Source: Candidatus Omnitrophota bacterium
GTDB lineage: Bacteria > Omnitrophota > Gorgyraeia > Duberdicusellales > 4484-171
Assembly: GCA_016939345.1 (NCBI GenBank)
Contig: JAFGHG010000098.1
Location: forward strand, 1 to 16,414
Reading direction: 5' to 3'
Length of the DNA stretch: 16,414 nucleotides
Shown: positions 1-7,352 of the stretch, one piece after another
Layout: every line of letters begins with the position of its first letter
How positions within the stretch are numbered: the first letter of the stretch is position 1
Made by a program: the position numbers and the translations under genes
The notes under the pieces: generated by a model
The model's database searches: none
Told to the model about the DNA's origin: nothing
What the model saw: only the letters and a program-made list of their open reading frames with translations

Positions 1-571
1 ACCTAAGATATTCTCCTCGGGCTTTATTAATGTGCGGGTCTAAAAGACATAAAACTTCTTCGAAATTAACAAAGGTATTTTTCGATTCGTAGGCATATAA
101 ATTGAAAGAGCTCCAGCGGTAATCTTTAAGATTTTTACACAAACCAGCTTTAAAAGGATTCAAATGGATATACAGCGATATTGCTAAAAAATATTTTTCA
201 TCATTACAAAAACTTGCCCGATAACGCCCGCAAAAAACATGACCTTTGCGCTGATATTTAAGATTAAAATACTTCGCATATCTTTCAAAAAGATTTTTCG
301 TGAATTCTGAAAGGTTCTTTTTATTGATTTTTGCAAATAAATGCAGATGATTTGGAAGTAAAGAAAAACAGAATAAATCAATTTCAAATTTTTCAACCGT
401 TTCCTTTAATATTTTAAGAAAGCGCAGATAATCCCCGTCTTCAAGAAAAAGCAATTCTCTTCCTGGAGCGCGTTGGGTAATATGGTAACTAGCCCCTTCA
501 AAGATAACCCGCTCATTGATGGTCAAATAACCTTTTATTTTATTTTTGCTTATGCGTTCTAAAATATCCAT
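1..571 (-). CDS. REP-associated tyrosine transposase (Y1/HUH, IS200-like), 3' end outside the window
   Basis: The frame opens with ATG at 571 and stays open to the window edge, giving 190 residues without a stop, so the C-terminus is missing. The protein has the Y1 transposase fold signature: a YHIT strand near residues 29-32, the HUH metal-binding pair in NHLHLF (His75 and His77), a basic stretch with GHVF and GRY, then YIHLNP, where Tyr134 is the likely catalytic tyrosine by analogy with this family. A WSS motif follows near residues 155-157. RAYT enzymes are single-strand nucleases linked to the spread of REP palindromes, and inverted repeats occur nearby at 594-640 and 2042-2159. It is the last gene of the minus-strand series but has its own promoter-like sequence, so it is probably not part of the operon. 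I see no IS ends in the window, which fits a domesticated RAYT better than an active insertion sequence. Family assignment is strong; activity is unknown. Confidence 0.88.
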   Translation of the reverse strand, partial: MDILERISKNKIKGYLTINERVIFEGASYHITQRAPGRELLFLEDGDYLRFLKILKETVEKFEIDLFCFSLLPNHLHLFAKINKKNLSEFTKNLFERYAKYFNLKYQRKGHVFCGRYRASFCNDEKYFLAISLYIHLNPFKAGLCKNLKDYRWSSFNLYAYESKNTFVNFEEVLCLLDPHINKARGEYLR

Positions 572-583
572 AACTATATTATA
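572..583 (-). promoter_or_regulatory. Probable promoter -10 box of the RAYT gene, leaderless start
   Basis: A perfect TATAAT lies at 583-578 on the minus strand, only six bases before the ATG at 571. Transcription starting the usual 6-7 bases downstream would begin at or next to the start codon, giving a leaderless message. This fits the absence of a Shine-Dalgarno sequence. No good -35 hexamer is present 16-18 bases upstream (only weak matches such as GTTCTA), so the promoter would be weak or depend on an activator. Confidence 0.4.
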
Positions 584-593
584 CCAATTATTA

Positions 594-640
594 TTCCAAA
601 TAGAACATTTTAAGTCTGACTTGGGTTGTTCGGTTTGGAA
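594..640. repeat. Long imperfect inverted repeat between the response regulator and RAYT genes
   Basis: The arms are 594-607 and 627-640; 12 of 14 positions are complementary. The 19-base loop contains a second small inverted repeat (AAGTC-T-GACTT). It starts seven bases beyond the response-regulator stop codon. No T-run follows on the minus strand, so a classical Rho-independent terminator is unlikely. It could be a REP-type palindrome serving the adjacent RAYT, or it could stabilise the operon's mRNA end. Confidence 0.5.
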
Positions 641-646
641 AGGTGG

Positions 647-2041
647 TTAATCGCGGTAATCCTGCGGTTTGATCTTAAACTCTTTGCACTTACGCTGGAA
701 ATTGCGGCGGTCCAGACCTATTTCTTTAGCTGTACGGCTTATGTTTCCATCATGAAGTTTCAAGGCCTCAATCAAGAAACGCTTCTCAAAAGCTTCAATT
801 GCCTGTTTGCGGGCTTTTTTAAAGTTAAAGCTGCGTTTTTGAGCATGCCTTTCCTCTGCGCTGTCAGATAGCTTCAAAGATGAAGGTAAATCCTTAGGCA
901 TAATAATGGCATCTGCCTCCATGACCACTGCCCTATGGATCAAATTCTCTAATTCCCGGACATTACCCGGCCAATTGTATTTCATTAAAATATTTAAAGC
1001 ATCCTGGGATATACCTGTTAAGCTTTTCTTCTCAAGAGCCCTATATTTTTCAATAAAATGACTTACAAGCAAAGGTATGTCCTCTTTACGCTCCCTTAAA
1101 GGCGGAAGGCTTAAAAGGACTACGTTAAGCCGGTAAAATAAATCTTCCCGAAAACTTCCTTTCTGCACTAAATCCTGCAGATCCTCATTGCTTGCCGAAA
1201 TAAGCCTGATGTCGACTTTCCTCGAAGAAGCCTCGCCGACTCTTTTTATCTGATTATCCTGTAAAACCCGTAAGAGTTTTGCCTGTATATTCAAAGATAC
1301 TTTTCCTATTTCATCAAGAAAGACGCTTCCTCCCTCGGCAATCTCAAAAAGACCCTGCTTATCAGATGTTGCGCCGGTAAAAGCTCCTTTTATGTGGCCG
1401 AAAAGCTCACTTTCCAGAAGAGTCTCGGTCAAGGCGCCGCAATCAACAGGTATGAAAGGCTTCTTGCAGCGGCTGCTGAGGTTATGTATTGCACGGGCAA
1501 TCAATTCTTTGCCGGTCCCAGTCTCGCCTTGAATAAGAATCGTGCTTTTTGTATCAGCTATTTTCTTGACAAGTTCGAATATCTTTTTCATCTGCTGATT
1601 CTGGGAAATGATATCTTCAAAAGTATAAGTCTGCTCCAATTGTTTATGCAAAGCAATATTCTCAGCCTCAAGCCTTTTTTTCTCTAAAGCCTTATCAATA
1701 GATATTAGTATCTCATCCATGTCAAAAGGCTTATTGATATAATCATATGCGCCAAGCTTCATGGCTGAAATAGCACTCTCCATGCTGCCATAAGCAGTCA
1801 TGATGATTACTGCCAAATCAGGATATCCTTTCTTTATCAAAGAAAGCAGCTTCAACCCGTCGACTTTAGGCATCTTCAGGTCTGCCAGAACAAGGTCCGG
1901 GGCTTTGGCTGAAATTAAATCAATGGCCTTCTGGCCATCGGCAGCTTCCTGGGTTTGATAATTATTATCTTCAAGCAGTTTTTTTAAATACTGCCTCATA
2001 CCTGCTTCGTCATCAACAATTAATATAAGTTCGTTAGCCAT
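647..2041 (-). CDS. NtrC-family sigma-54-dependent response regulator (receiver, AAA+, Fis HTH)
   Basis: This 464-residue protein has the standard NtrC/AtoC/ZraR three-domain layout. The receiver (about 1-120) has the acidic pair Asp10/Asp11, phosphoacceptor Asp54, Thr82, Tyr101 and Lys104. The AAA+ domain (about 140-370) has Walker A GETGTGKE at 172-179, the sigma-54-contacting loop GAFTGA at 219-224 and Walker B with FLDE at 241-244. The C-terminus (about 415-464) is a Fis-type helix-turn-helix. With an intact GAFTGA it should be a true activator that remodels sigma-54 RNA polymerase when phosphorylated. The likely partner is the histidine kinase encoded just upstream. No Shine-Dalgarno sequence precedes the ATG; the preceding 118 bases are inverted repeats. 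The start is still secure because ELILIVDDE is the normal receiver N-terminus. Targets cannot be read from the window; a divergent sigma-54 factor is encoded in the same gene string. Confidence 0.96.
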   Translation of the reverse strand: MANELILIVDDEAGMRQYLKKLLEDNNYQTQEAADGQKAIDLISAKAPDLVLADLKMPKVDGLKLLSLIKKGYPDLAVIIMTAYGSMESAISAMKLGAYDYINKPFDMDEILISIDKALEKKRLEAENIALHKQLEQTYTFEDIISQNQQMKKIFELVKKIADTKSTILIQGETGTGKELIARAIHNLSSRCKKPFIPVDCGALTETLLESELFGHIKGAFTGATSDKQGLFEIAEGGSVFLDEIGKVSLNIQAKLLRVLQDNQIKRVGEASSRKVDIRLISASNEDLQDLVQKGSFREDLFYRLNVVLLSLPPLRERKEDIPLLVSHFIEKYRALEKKSLTGISQDALNILMKYNWPGNVRELENLIHRAVVMEADAIIMPKDLPSSLKLSDSAEERHAQKRSFNFKKARKQAIEAFEKRFLIEALKLHDGNISRTAKEIGLDRRNFQRKCKEFKIKPQDYRD

Positions 2042-2159
2042 ATTTCGTTGTTCGTGAAGCGCGAAGATTGTTTCGATTAAATTATTTTTTCCACGAAATA
2101 CGCTTCACTAGATACCAGCCCGCCCCGGATATAACTCGGCTGGCGGGCTAGATACGAAT
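2042..2159. repeat. REP-like inverted-repeat cluster between kinase and response regulator genes
   Basis: This is the only sizeable gap in the operon and consists almost entirely of repeats. First, GTGAAGCG (2054-2061) pairs with CGCTTCAC (2101-2108), while TATTTCGT (2041-2048) pairs with ACGAAATA (2093-2100). Because the order of the arms is swapped, the two pairings give alternative, mutually conflicting hairpins. Second, AGCCCGCC (2117-2124) pairs with GGCGGGCT (2142-2149), and this GC-rich hairpin is flanked by an 8-base direct repeat CTAGATAC at 2108-2115 and 2148-2155. The block is more GC-rich at its kinase end than the surrounding DNA and abuts the kinase stop codon. It resembles REP/BIME-type mobile palindromes, consistent with the RAYT gene 1.5 kb away. 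It could also attenuate or uncouple expression of the response regulator. Confidence 0.6.
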
Positions 2160-4115
2160 CTAAATTGGTAAAGATATTGTTACAGTTGTTCCTTCGCCTA
2201 GTTTACTTTTTATATCTATATCTCCTTGATGGGCTTTTATTATACCATAACTTATAGAAAGGCCTAAACCTGTTCCCTCGCCAGGTTCACGGGTTGAAAA
2301 AAAAGGATCAAAGACTTTTGCCAAGACTTTCTCCGGCATGCCTTTTCCGTTATCCTCAAAAGTCATGTTTAATTTCTGCTCTTCTTTTTCAATCTTTAAT
2401 TCGGCTGTAATAGTTATTGTCCCGTTTTCATTCAGGCTTTGTTCGCAATTATGTAAAATATTAATAAAAACCTGTTCAAGCTGTATAGGATCAGCGCTGA
2501 TAACAGGAAGATTCTGATTTATATTTTTTAATACCTTGATATTCTTTTTATTTAGACGGCTTTCGGTGAATTTTAATGCATTATCTAAACAAGATTTAAC
2601 ATCGGTCTTGTTTAGAACCAGGTCTCGGCTTCGGGCAAAAAGAAGAAGACTTTTGACTATTTGGGAACATCTTTTAGTATTTTCTTCAATGGTCTCGATA
2701 AGTTTTTGTGCTTCCTCTGGATTGCTAAAGGCGTGCTCTGACTGTAATTGCTTCAAAAGCATCTGAGCGTGTCCTAAAATAATACCTAGAGGATTATTTA
2801 TTTCATGGGCGATACCGCTGGAAAGAACACCCAGCGAAGCAAGTTTTTCTGACTCTAATAACTGAGCCTGTTTTTGCTTCAGCTCATCTGTAACTTTCTG
2901 GGCTTTCTCCTGTAAATGCAGGTTCCACTCTTCTATCTGGCTTTTTGATTTAGCCAGTTCCTCAATCATAGCGTTAAAAGAAGCTGCCAGCTCTCCTATT
3001 TCATCATTGTAATTGATTTTTGAACGTTTTGTAAGATCCCCCTTAGATATTGATTCAGTTAAGCTCACCAGCTCAGATAAAGGAATAAGAATGTGTTTTC
3101 TGAAAAAATAACCTATGAGCAAGAAGAAGGCTCCTATAACAACAAGGCTCATAAATAAAATATTGTTCCTTCTGGCCTCAATCAGATTCTGAATCTGCTT
3201 TAGAGAAAAAACTATGCTCACTGCTCCCAAGACATCATCTCTAGACTGCTTTGATAAATATATGGGGCTGATTATCTCAAGCTGGTCCCTGTGGCCTTTT
3301 ACCGGAAAAGTCTTAGTATCTTTTTCATTCATAACCTGGGAATACCTACTGCTTTCGCCTGAAGAAATAAATAATGTACCTCTTTCGCCTGAACCGGAAA
3401 CAAGCATCTTTAAATCTGCAGAAAACAGCCTGATATCCTCGATCTCAGGGTCTGATGCTATGTCTCTGGCAATACCATCAAGATAATTAAAGTTTTTCTG
3501 CATGTTATTTAAAAGAAACTGAAGGTTATCTGCCAGCTTCTTTGCTATGTTTAAAGACTCTTTTCTAAAATAACCGGTTTTATTGGTTCTTAAAGCAGTT
3601 ATAGATGAAGCTTCAGGAAGAAATTCAACAGTAGCCTGCATTATTCCAATCAACTCATCATTCTCAGCAGAAATCAAGGGCATAAAATGGATTATAAGCT
3701 CTTTGTCAGGAAGGCTCTGTATTATCGATCTGGACTTTTTTGTATCTTTTACTTCTTTAAAAATTTGCTGGTAGTTGTCTTCAAGATTCTGCCAGTTGTC
3801 GTTACTTGAGCCGGCTGCTAAAATAATCCCTTCGGGAGCAATAATTCTTAAATCCTGCAGGCTTTCCTTATTGTCAACCATCAAAGAAATTGATTCCTGC
3901 AGCTGGCGGTAGGAGAAAAGATTGTCATCGACTATTCTTTCAAGGTGAGTACCCAGTATTAAAGATACAACTTTTGCTTTGTCAAAGACTTGTTTTTGTA
4001 AGTCTTTGCTCTGGGTAGAGATTATAAAATAAAAAACAGAAAAGATGACCGCTATAACAATAACCATCTGGATCAACAGCCTGAGGCCAAGTTTATTCGC
4101 CAATCTTCTCCTCAT
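2160..4115 (-). CDS. Membrane sensor histidine kinase with extracytoplasmic Cache-like sensor and HAMP
   Basis: The 651-residue protein has an N-terminal membrane segment (about 13-33), an extracytoplasmic region of about 285 residues with two PAS-fold-like halves (probable double Cache), a second membrane segment (about 319-337) and a HAMP domain (about 338-390). The HisKA domain follows with phosphoacceptor His437 in AHEINNPLG, then a HATPase_c domain with the N-box around Asn552/Asn556, DNGKGMP at 588-594 and GTGLGLS at 614-620. It should sense an envelope signal and phosphorylate the NtrC-type regulator encoded next. The gene overlaps the radical SAM gene by 23 bases, so it is transcribed with the modification block. 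The ATG at 4115 lacks a well-spaced Shine-Dalgarno sequence. A TTG at 4103 has AGGAG four bases upstream and would shorten the protein by four residues, so the exact start is uncertain. The ligand cannot be predicted. Confidence 0.94.
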   Translation of the reverse strand: MRRRLANKLGLRLLIQMVIVIAVIFSVFYFIISTQSKDLQKQVFDKAKVVSLILGTHLERIVDDNLFSYRQLQESISLMVDNKESLQDLRIIAPEGIILAAGSSNDNWQNLEDNYQQIFKEVKDTKKSRSIIQSLPDKELIIHFMPLISAENDELIGIMQATVEFLPEASSITALRTNKTGYFRKESLNIAKKLADNLQFLLNNMQKNFNYLDGIARDIASDPEIEDIRLFSADLKMLVSGSGERGTLFISSGESSRYSQVMNEKDTKTFPVKGHRDQLEIISPIYLSKQSRDDVLGAVSIVFSLKQIQNLIEARRNNILFMSLVVIGAFFLLIGYFFRKHILIPLSELVSLTESISKGDLTKRSKINYNDEIGELAASFNAMIEELAKSKSQIEEWNLHLQEKAQKVTDELKQKQAQLLESEKLASLGVLSSGIAHEINNPLGIILGHAQMLLKQLQSEHAFSNPEEAQKLIETIEENTKRCSQIVKSLLLFARSRDLVLNKTDVKSCLDNALKFTESRLNKKNIKVLKNINQNLPVISADPIQLEQVFINILHNCEQSLNENGTITITAELKIEKEEQKLNMTFEDNGKGMPEKVLAKVFDPFFSTREPGEGTGLGLSISYGIIKAHQGDIDIKSKLGEGTTVTISLPI

Positions 4116-5127
4116 GATTTTTAAGTTTTTCTTCCTTAAAACATTTTTGAAATTTTGCTATAGAACAGGCTGTCCTGGAACAGCCGAACATATCACCATC
4201 TTCAAGCAAGGCTAAACCCGGACAACGGCTGCATGAATCCCGTAAATAACAATCCTTACAGACAGAAGGTCCGTATTTAGCCTCTATCCTTATCTTATTA
4301 AGAACTTCTGATTCAGTCCAGATATTTTTAAAATTTTTCTCAAAAATATTTCCGGCTGAAACCGGCACCTGTATGCAGGGATAAATATCTCCCTTGGCTG
4401 AAACGGCTGCAAAAGTACATCCGGCGTCACAAACAGCGCCTGATTTATTATCGCTGGAATATTCAATCTGGCCGAAAAGATCAAAATAAAAATCTTTAAG
4501 CTGGGAATCGTTTAAGCGGCAGCTTAAAACATCTTTTGATCCGTCGTCTTTAGGCGAAATAATCGGGTCTATTATGTAATTAACATTTAGGCTTTCAGCC
4601 AGTTGGACTATTTTTTTGTACTCTGCAAAGTTATACTTCATAAGGGTGCATTTTAGATGTAGATTCAAACCTTTTGACCTTAACATCTCTATGGAATGCA
4701 TAGTCCTGTAAAATGAGCCTTTTACCCCTGTAATCTTATCATGGATGCTGCTTGAGGTAGCGTAAATACTTATACCGATATTGCTTAAGCAGAGACTTTT
4801 TAGTTCATCAGCTGTTTTTTCATTGATAAGGGTTGCGTTTGTTATTATTTCTACATCAAAACCGAGATGACGGGCTAAACCCAGAATATCTAAAAAATCT
4901 TCTTTTATAAAAACCTCTCCGCCGGTAAAAGTCAAAAAAAGGCAGCCGGCTGCACGAAGCTCGTTAAAAATATGCTTCATCTGATAAAAATCAAGCTCCG
5001 AATCATCTTTAAAATTATAACAATGAAGACAATCAAGATTGCAGCGCCTTGTCAACTCAACCACAACATTAATAGGAACATTCTTCTCTTTTATTATCTT
5101 ATTTGTCCGGCTGAAAATGTCTTTCAT
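4093..5127 (-). CDS. Radical SAM enzyme with SPASM-type C-terminal cluster-binding domain
   Basis: This 344-residue protein carries the radical SAM CxxxCxxC motif at Cys29, Cys33 and Cys36, followed by the TGGE motif at 68-71 of the partial TIM barrel. The C-terminal third has a SPASM-like cysteine array (Cys233, 237, 251, 290, 293, 299, 302, 316, 321) expected to bind auxiliary iron-sulfur clusters. SPASM enzymes include peptide- and protein-modifying enzymes such as PqqE and AlbA as well as anaerobic sulfatase maturases. Location 12 bases after a PqqD-like gene favours a PqqE-like job on a peptide or protein bound by the PqqD-like partner; the substrate is unknown. No clear Shine-Dalgarno sequence precedes the ATG at 5127. 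Its 3' end overlaps the histidine kinase gene by 23 bases. Alternatives include a heme d1/PqqE-like enzyme or a maturase for the export machine. Confidence 0.93.
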   Translation of the reverse strand: MKDIFSRTNKIIKEKNVPINVVVELTRRCNLDCLHCYNFKDDSELDFYQMKHIFNELRAAGCLFLTFTGGEVFIKEDFLDILGLARHLGFDVEIITNATLINEKTADELKSLCLSNIGISIYATSSSIHDKITGVKGSFYRTMHSIEMLRSKGLNLHLKCTLMKYNFAEYKKIVQLAESLNVNYIIDPIISPKDDGSKDVLSCRLNDSQLKDFYFDLFGQIEYSSDNKSGAVCDAGCTFAAVSAKGDIYPCIQVPVSAGNIFEKNFKNIWTESEVLNKIRIEAKYGPSVCKDCYLRDSCSRCPGLALLEDGDMFGCSRTACSIAKFQKCFKEEKLKNHEEKIGE

Positions 5128-5139
5128 GAGAAACCCGAA

Positions 5140-5421
5140 TTATTCTTTAATATCGACTATTCCTTTCTCGATTGACTCTTTTATGAATGTCCTTATGTCT
5201 TGCTCTGCCCTGACTTCATCTATCTCATATTCCTGGACAATTAAAGTAACCAGGTCTTTCTCACTTTTAGGCAAAGCAAGCGCTCTCCAGAGCATTGAAG
5301 CAGTTTCAGATATAATATGTATTTGCTTATTCCAGGGGGTAACCACTACGATGGCATCATCGATTTCCTGCCAGGCAACCTTGGAATTACGTATTAGCTT
5401 CGGCTCCTTTAGATAATCCAT
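5140..5421 (-). CDS. PqqD-family peptide-binding protein (RiPP recognition element)
   Basis: The 93-residue product matches the PqqD family in size and pattern: an N-terminal beta region with a conserved acidic/aromatic stretch, ISETASMLWRAL (the family's 'N/S-xx-A-xx-iWxl' helix around residues 37-48), then a helical segment ending in a winged-helix-like fold with the late GIVDI motif. PqqD proteins bind leader or substrate peptides and deliver them to a radical SAM/SPASM partner, here the next gene. The start is well supported: GGGAGG lies seven bases before the ATG at 5421. It overlaps the HprK-related gene by 35 bases, so these genes are tightly coupled. PqqD-like proteins are also found with HprK-related kinases in clusters with no known peptide, so the substrate may be a full-size protein. 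Confidence 0.85.
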   Translation of the reverse strand: MDYLKEPKLIRNSKVAWQEIDDAIVVVTPWNKQIHIISETASMLWRALALPKSEKDLVTLIVQEYEIDEVRAEQDIRTFIKESIEKGIVDIKE

Positions 5422-6199
5422 CTACAAACCTCCCTAAATCACTATAACTTAAAATATTGATATCAAAAGATTCAATAACAGCTGTAAGCCTGCTGGATAG
5501 TCCCAGGATAAACTGGCTTGAATCTTTCTCCTGGTCAAAAAAGAAAATATTCTCAAGCAGGTCAATAAAAGAACTTAAACTGCTCTTTGAAACCAACCCT
5601 GTTTTTAACCTTTTATTAAGAAAAAAAATATTGCTTAAAGGAGCTTTTAAATTTTTTATCCTTTGAGTATACTCTCCGGAGAAAGGAGTCGAATAGAGGA
5701 AAAAAATATTATTTATCCGCCTGATGATAACCAATTCATCGCTCAGTATGTCAAAACCATTTGCTCTTTTAGCAGTGGTGGTCTTGCCGGACTCCGAAGG
5801 CCCGGCAAATAAATAAGCCCTGTTGTTTCTGATCAAACCCGCTGCATGAACCATAAACCCTTCGGAAAAAACAAGAACCTGCGAGTAAAAGACTCTCAAG
5901 AAAGTATTAAAATGTGTCAACTCTTTGATTATCCTAACTGCCGCACTCCTGGCTTGAGTATCCAGCAGACATTCAAACTTTTCACCCGCAAGAATATAGC
6001 TGTTGTTTATTTTTTCTATAGAAATATCTTCGGTATCCTCTGGCCAGGAATCATGACTTAAGGTAAGTTTTAAATCTATGCTCTCACCGCCAGGCTGGAT
6101 AAAATCAATATACTGGCTCGAAACTAAATTAATAAACTCTCTGTCATGTCCATCTACTTGGACCTTCAAACCTCCTATGTTTAGAACACAATACTCCAT
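5387..6199 (-). CDS. HPr kinase-related P-loop protein
   Basis: This 270-residue protein has the core of the HPr kinase/phosphorylase fold. VHAAGLI (117-123) is followed by the P-loop GPSESGKTT at 133-141 and a downstream SDE acidic motif (about 152-154), then a strand with TPF. The N-terminal 100 residues are not those of canonical HprK. No HPr or other PTS gene occurs in the window, so carbon-catabolite control is unlikely. Similar proteins (HprK-related kinases of the HPr-rel-A type) sit beside PqqD-like and nucleotidyltransferase genes in polysaccharide or exosortase-linked loci, and may phosphorylate a serine on a peptide or protein, as lasso-peptide tailoring kinases do. Whether it is an active kinase is not proven. 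The gene starts seven bases after the nucleotidyltransferase stop and has only a weak AGAG ribosome-binding site. Confidence 0.85.
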   Translation of the reverse strand: MEYCVLNIGGLKVQVDGHDREFINLVSSQYIDFIQPGGESIDLKLTLSHDSWPEDTEDISIEKINNSYILAGEKFECLLDTQARSAAVRIIKELTHFNTFLRVFYSQVLVFSEGFMVHAAGLIRNNRAYLFAGPSESGKTTTAKRANGFDILSDELVIIRRINNIFFLYSTPFSGEYTQRIKNLKAPLSNIFFLNKRLKTGLVSKSSLSSFIDLLENIFFFDQEKDSSQFILGLSSRLTAVIESFDINILSYSDLGRFVDGLSKGAEANT

Positions 6200-6206
6200 A
6201 TTTTCT

Positions 6207-7352
6207 CTATTGGCAAAAAACTTTCATAAACCTTAAAAACGTTCTGGAAAATAGCCTGTAGAATCTTTTTAAATAAACCCAGGATCCTTTTTTATCTTCT
6301 TCTAAAGGCAGCCTTTGCCTGTCCAAAAAGATAACGTCGATAATAAATTTCAACTTACTTTTTAAGCCGCCCAGTGAAAAAAGAAAAAGCATCTCTCCGC
6401 TTATGTTTTCGCGCTTATTTGCCAAAAGAAGAAAGCTGGTTTTTTTTTCGAATCTATTCAAAGGCAACTTATCAAGATCCTTTAGAAACCTCTCTTCTGT
6501 GGCTATTAAGCGGTATTGATTCAAGTATTTTATCATAAAATAAAGGGTTTTTTTTAGATTAAAGGTCTCGGCTCTTTTTATTAGATAATCATAATCTAAA
6601 TCTTGGGAAGATGAATTGATTAAATTAGCAATATCTACAAACCAGATGAGCCGACTAAAATCATGCCATTGCAGATGCTGGGCCGATGCTAAAATAGAAT
6701 CATACAGCCCCAACCCCCTGACATGAAAATAATTTTCTTTAAGGGGTATGGTTTCCTGCCATATCGAAGAATCAGATATGTCAATGGATGAATTCTGGAC
6801 CCGGGCCCTCCAATATCCAGGAACATTCAAATGAAGATCAAGGTAAAAATTATCTTTCTCCAAGAAAAAAGGGTAATTATTGCTTGATTGGTATCCAATG
6901 TCTCTAAGCATTGAGCTTACAGCTTCTAGATCTTTTTCAAATATAACTATATCAGCATCAACCAAAGGCCTTATTCCCAAGGCCGGGTATATTTTATCGA
7001 AAAAGACTGCCCCTCTTACCAAAACTGCATCTATTTTTTTATTTTCAAAGGCCGAATAAATATTATCGAGCTCATCTCGAATGCAGACGTTTCTTCCGGT
7101 ATTTATATAGAATTCCTGTTTAAGTCTAGATAAAACTACGGGTGGGATCTTAAAAGCATGCTTATGATTGGTTAAGTTATAATATACAAGACTGCTTAAG
7201 CCCTCCTGAGAAGCCAGGATAAGAAATTTATCCCATTCCTGTTCAGAAAGGCTAAATTCAGATATATATTCAGGTGCAGAAAATTTTGGCAAGAGAACTA
7301 TTGATAAGACAAATTCATCTAAGACGGGCCTGTTGGTATGTTTATAGGTCAT
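6207..7352 (-). CDS. Nucleotidyltransferase-fold protein (NTP_transf_5 / PF14907-like)
   Basis: The 381-residue product has the family pattern near its middle: a strand with VLVRGAVFF (110-118), then a Tyr-Pro and a Gly-Ile-Arg lead-in to the acidic pair Asp132 and Asp134 in VDADIVI, matching the metal-binding DxD of the nucleotidyltransferase fold. A helical N-terminal region (1-105) and a helical C-terminal region (from about 200) flank it, as in PF14907 members. These proteins recur in polysaccharide and RiPP-like clusters together with PqqD and HprK-related genes. Whether they transfer a nucleotide to a protein, peptide or sugar is not established. The start codon overlaps the stop codon of the sigma-54-like gene by four bases (ATGA), implying translational coupling. 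Confidence 0.8.
   Translation of the reverse strand: MTYKHTNRPVLDEFVLSIVLLPKFSAPEYISEFSLSEQEWDKFLILASQEGLSSLVYYNLTNHKHAFKIPPVVLSRLKQEFYINTGRNVCIRDELDNIYSAFENKKIDAVLVRGAVFFDKIYPALGIRPLVDADIVIFEKDLEAVSSMLRDIGYQSSNNYPFFLEKDNFYLDLHLNVPGYWRARVQNSSIDISDSSIWQETIPLKENYFHVRGLGLYDSILASAQHLQWHDFSRLIWFVDIANLINSSSQDLDYDYLIKRAETFNLKKTLYFMIKYLNQYRLIATEERFLKDLDKLPLNRFEKKTSFLLLANKRENISGEMLFLFSLGGLKSKLKFIIDVIFLDRQRLPLEEDKKGSWVYLKRFYRLFSRTFLRFMKVFCQ

Noticed and set aside
626..871. Plus-strand open frame opposite the Fis HTH end of the response regulator
   Set aside because: It is antisense to a conserved domain, with no ribosome-binding site or recognisable product.
2117..2149. GC-rich hairpin after the histidine kinase gene as a Rho-independent terminator
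   Set aside because: There is no T-run after the stem on the minus strand, the arms are flanked by direct repeats, and termination here would cut the response regulator from its kinase; a REP-like element fits better.
5039..5416. Plus-strand frame of 125 codons opposite the PqqD-like gene, considered as a hidden precursor peptide
   Set aside because: It mirrors two conserved minus-strand genes, lacks a leader-core pattern and has no Shine-Dalgarno sequence.
5387..6199. Canonical HPr kinase/phosphorylase (hprK) of the PTS
   Set aside because: The N-terminal domain does not match, no HPr or PTS gene is nearby, and the PqqD/nucleotidyltransferase context indicates the HprK-related group.
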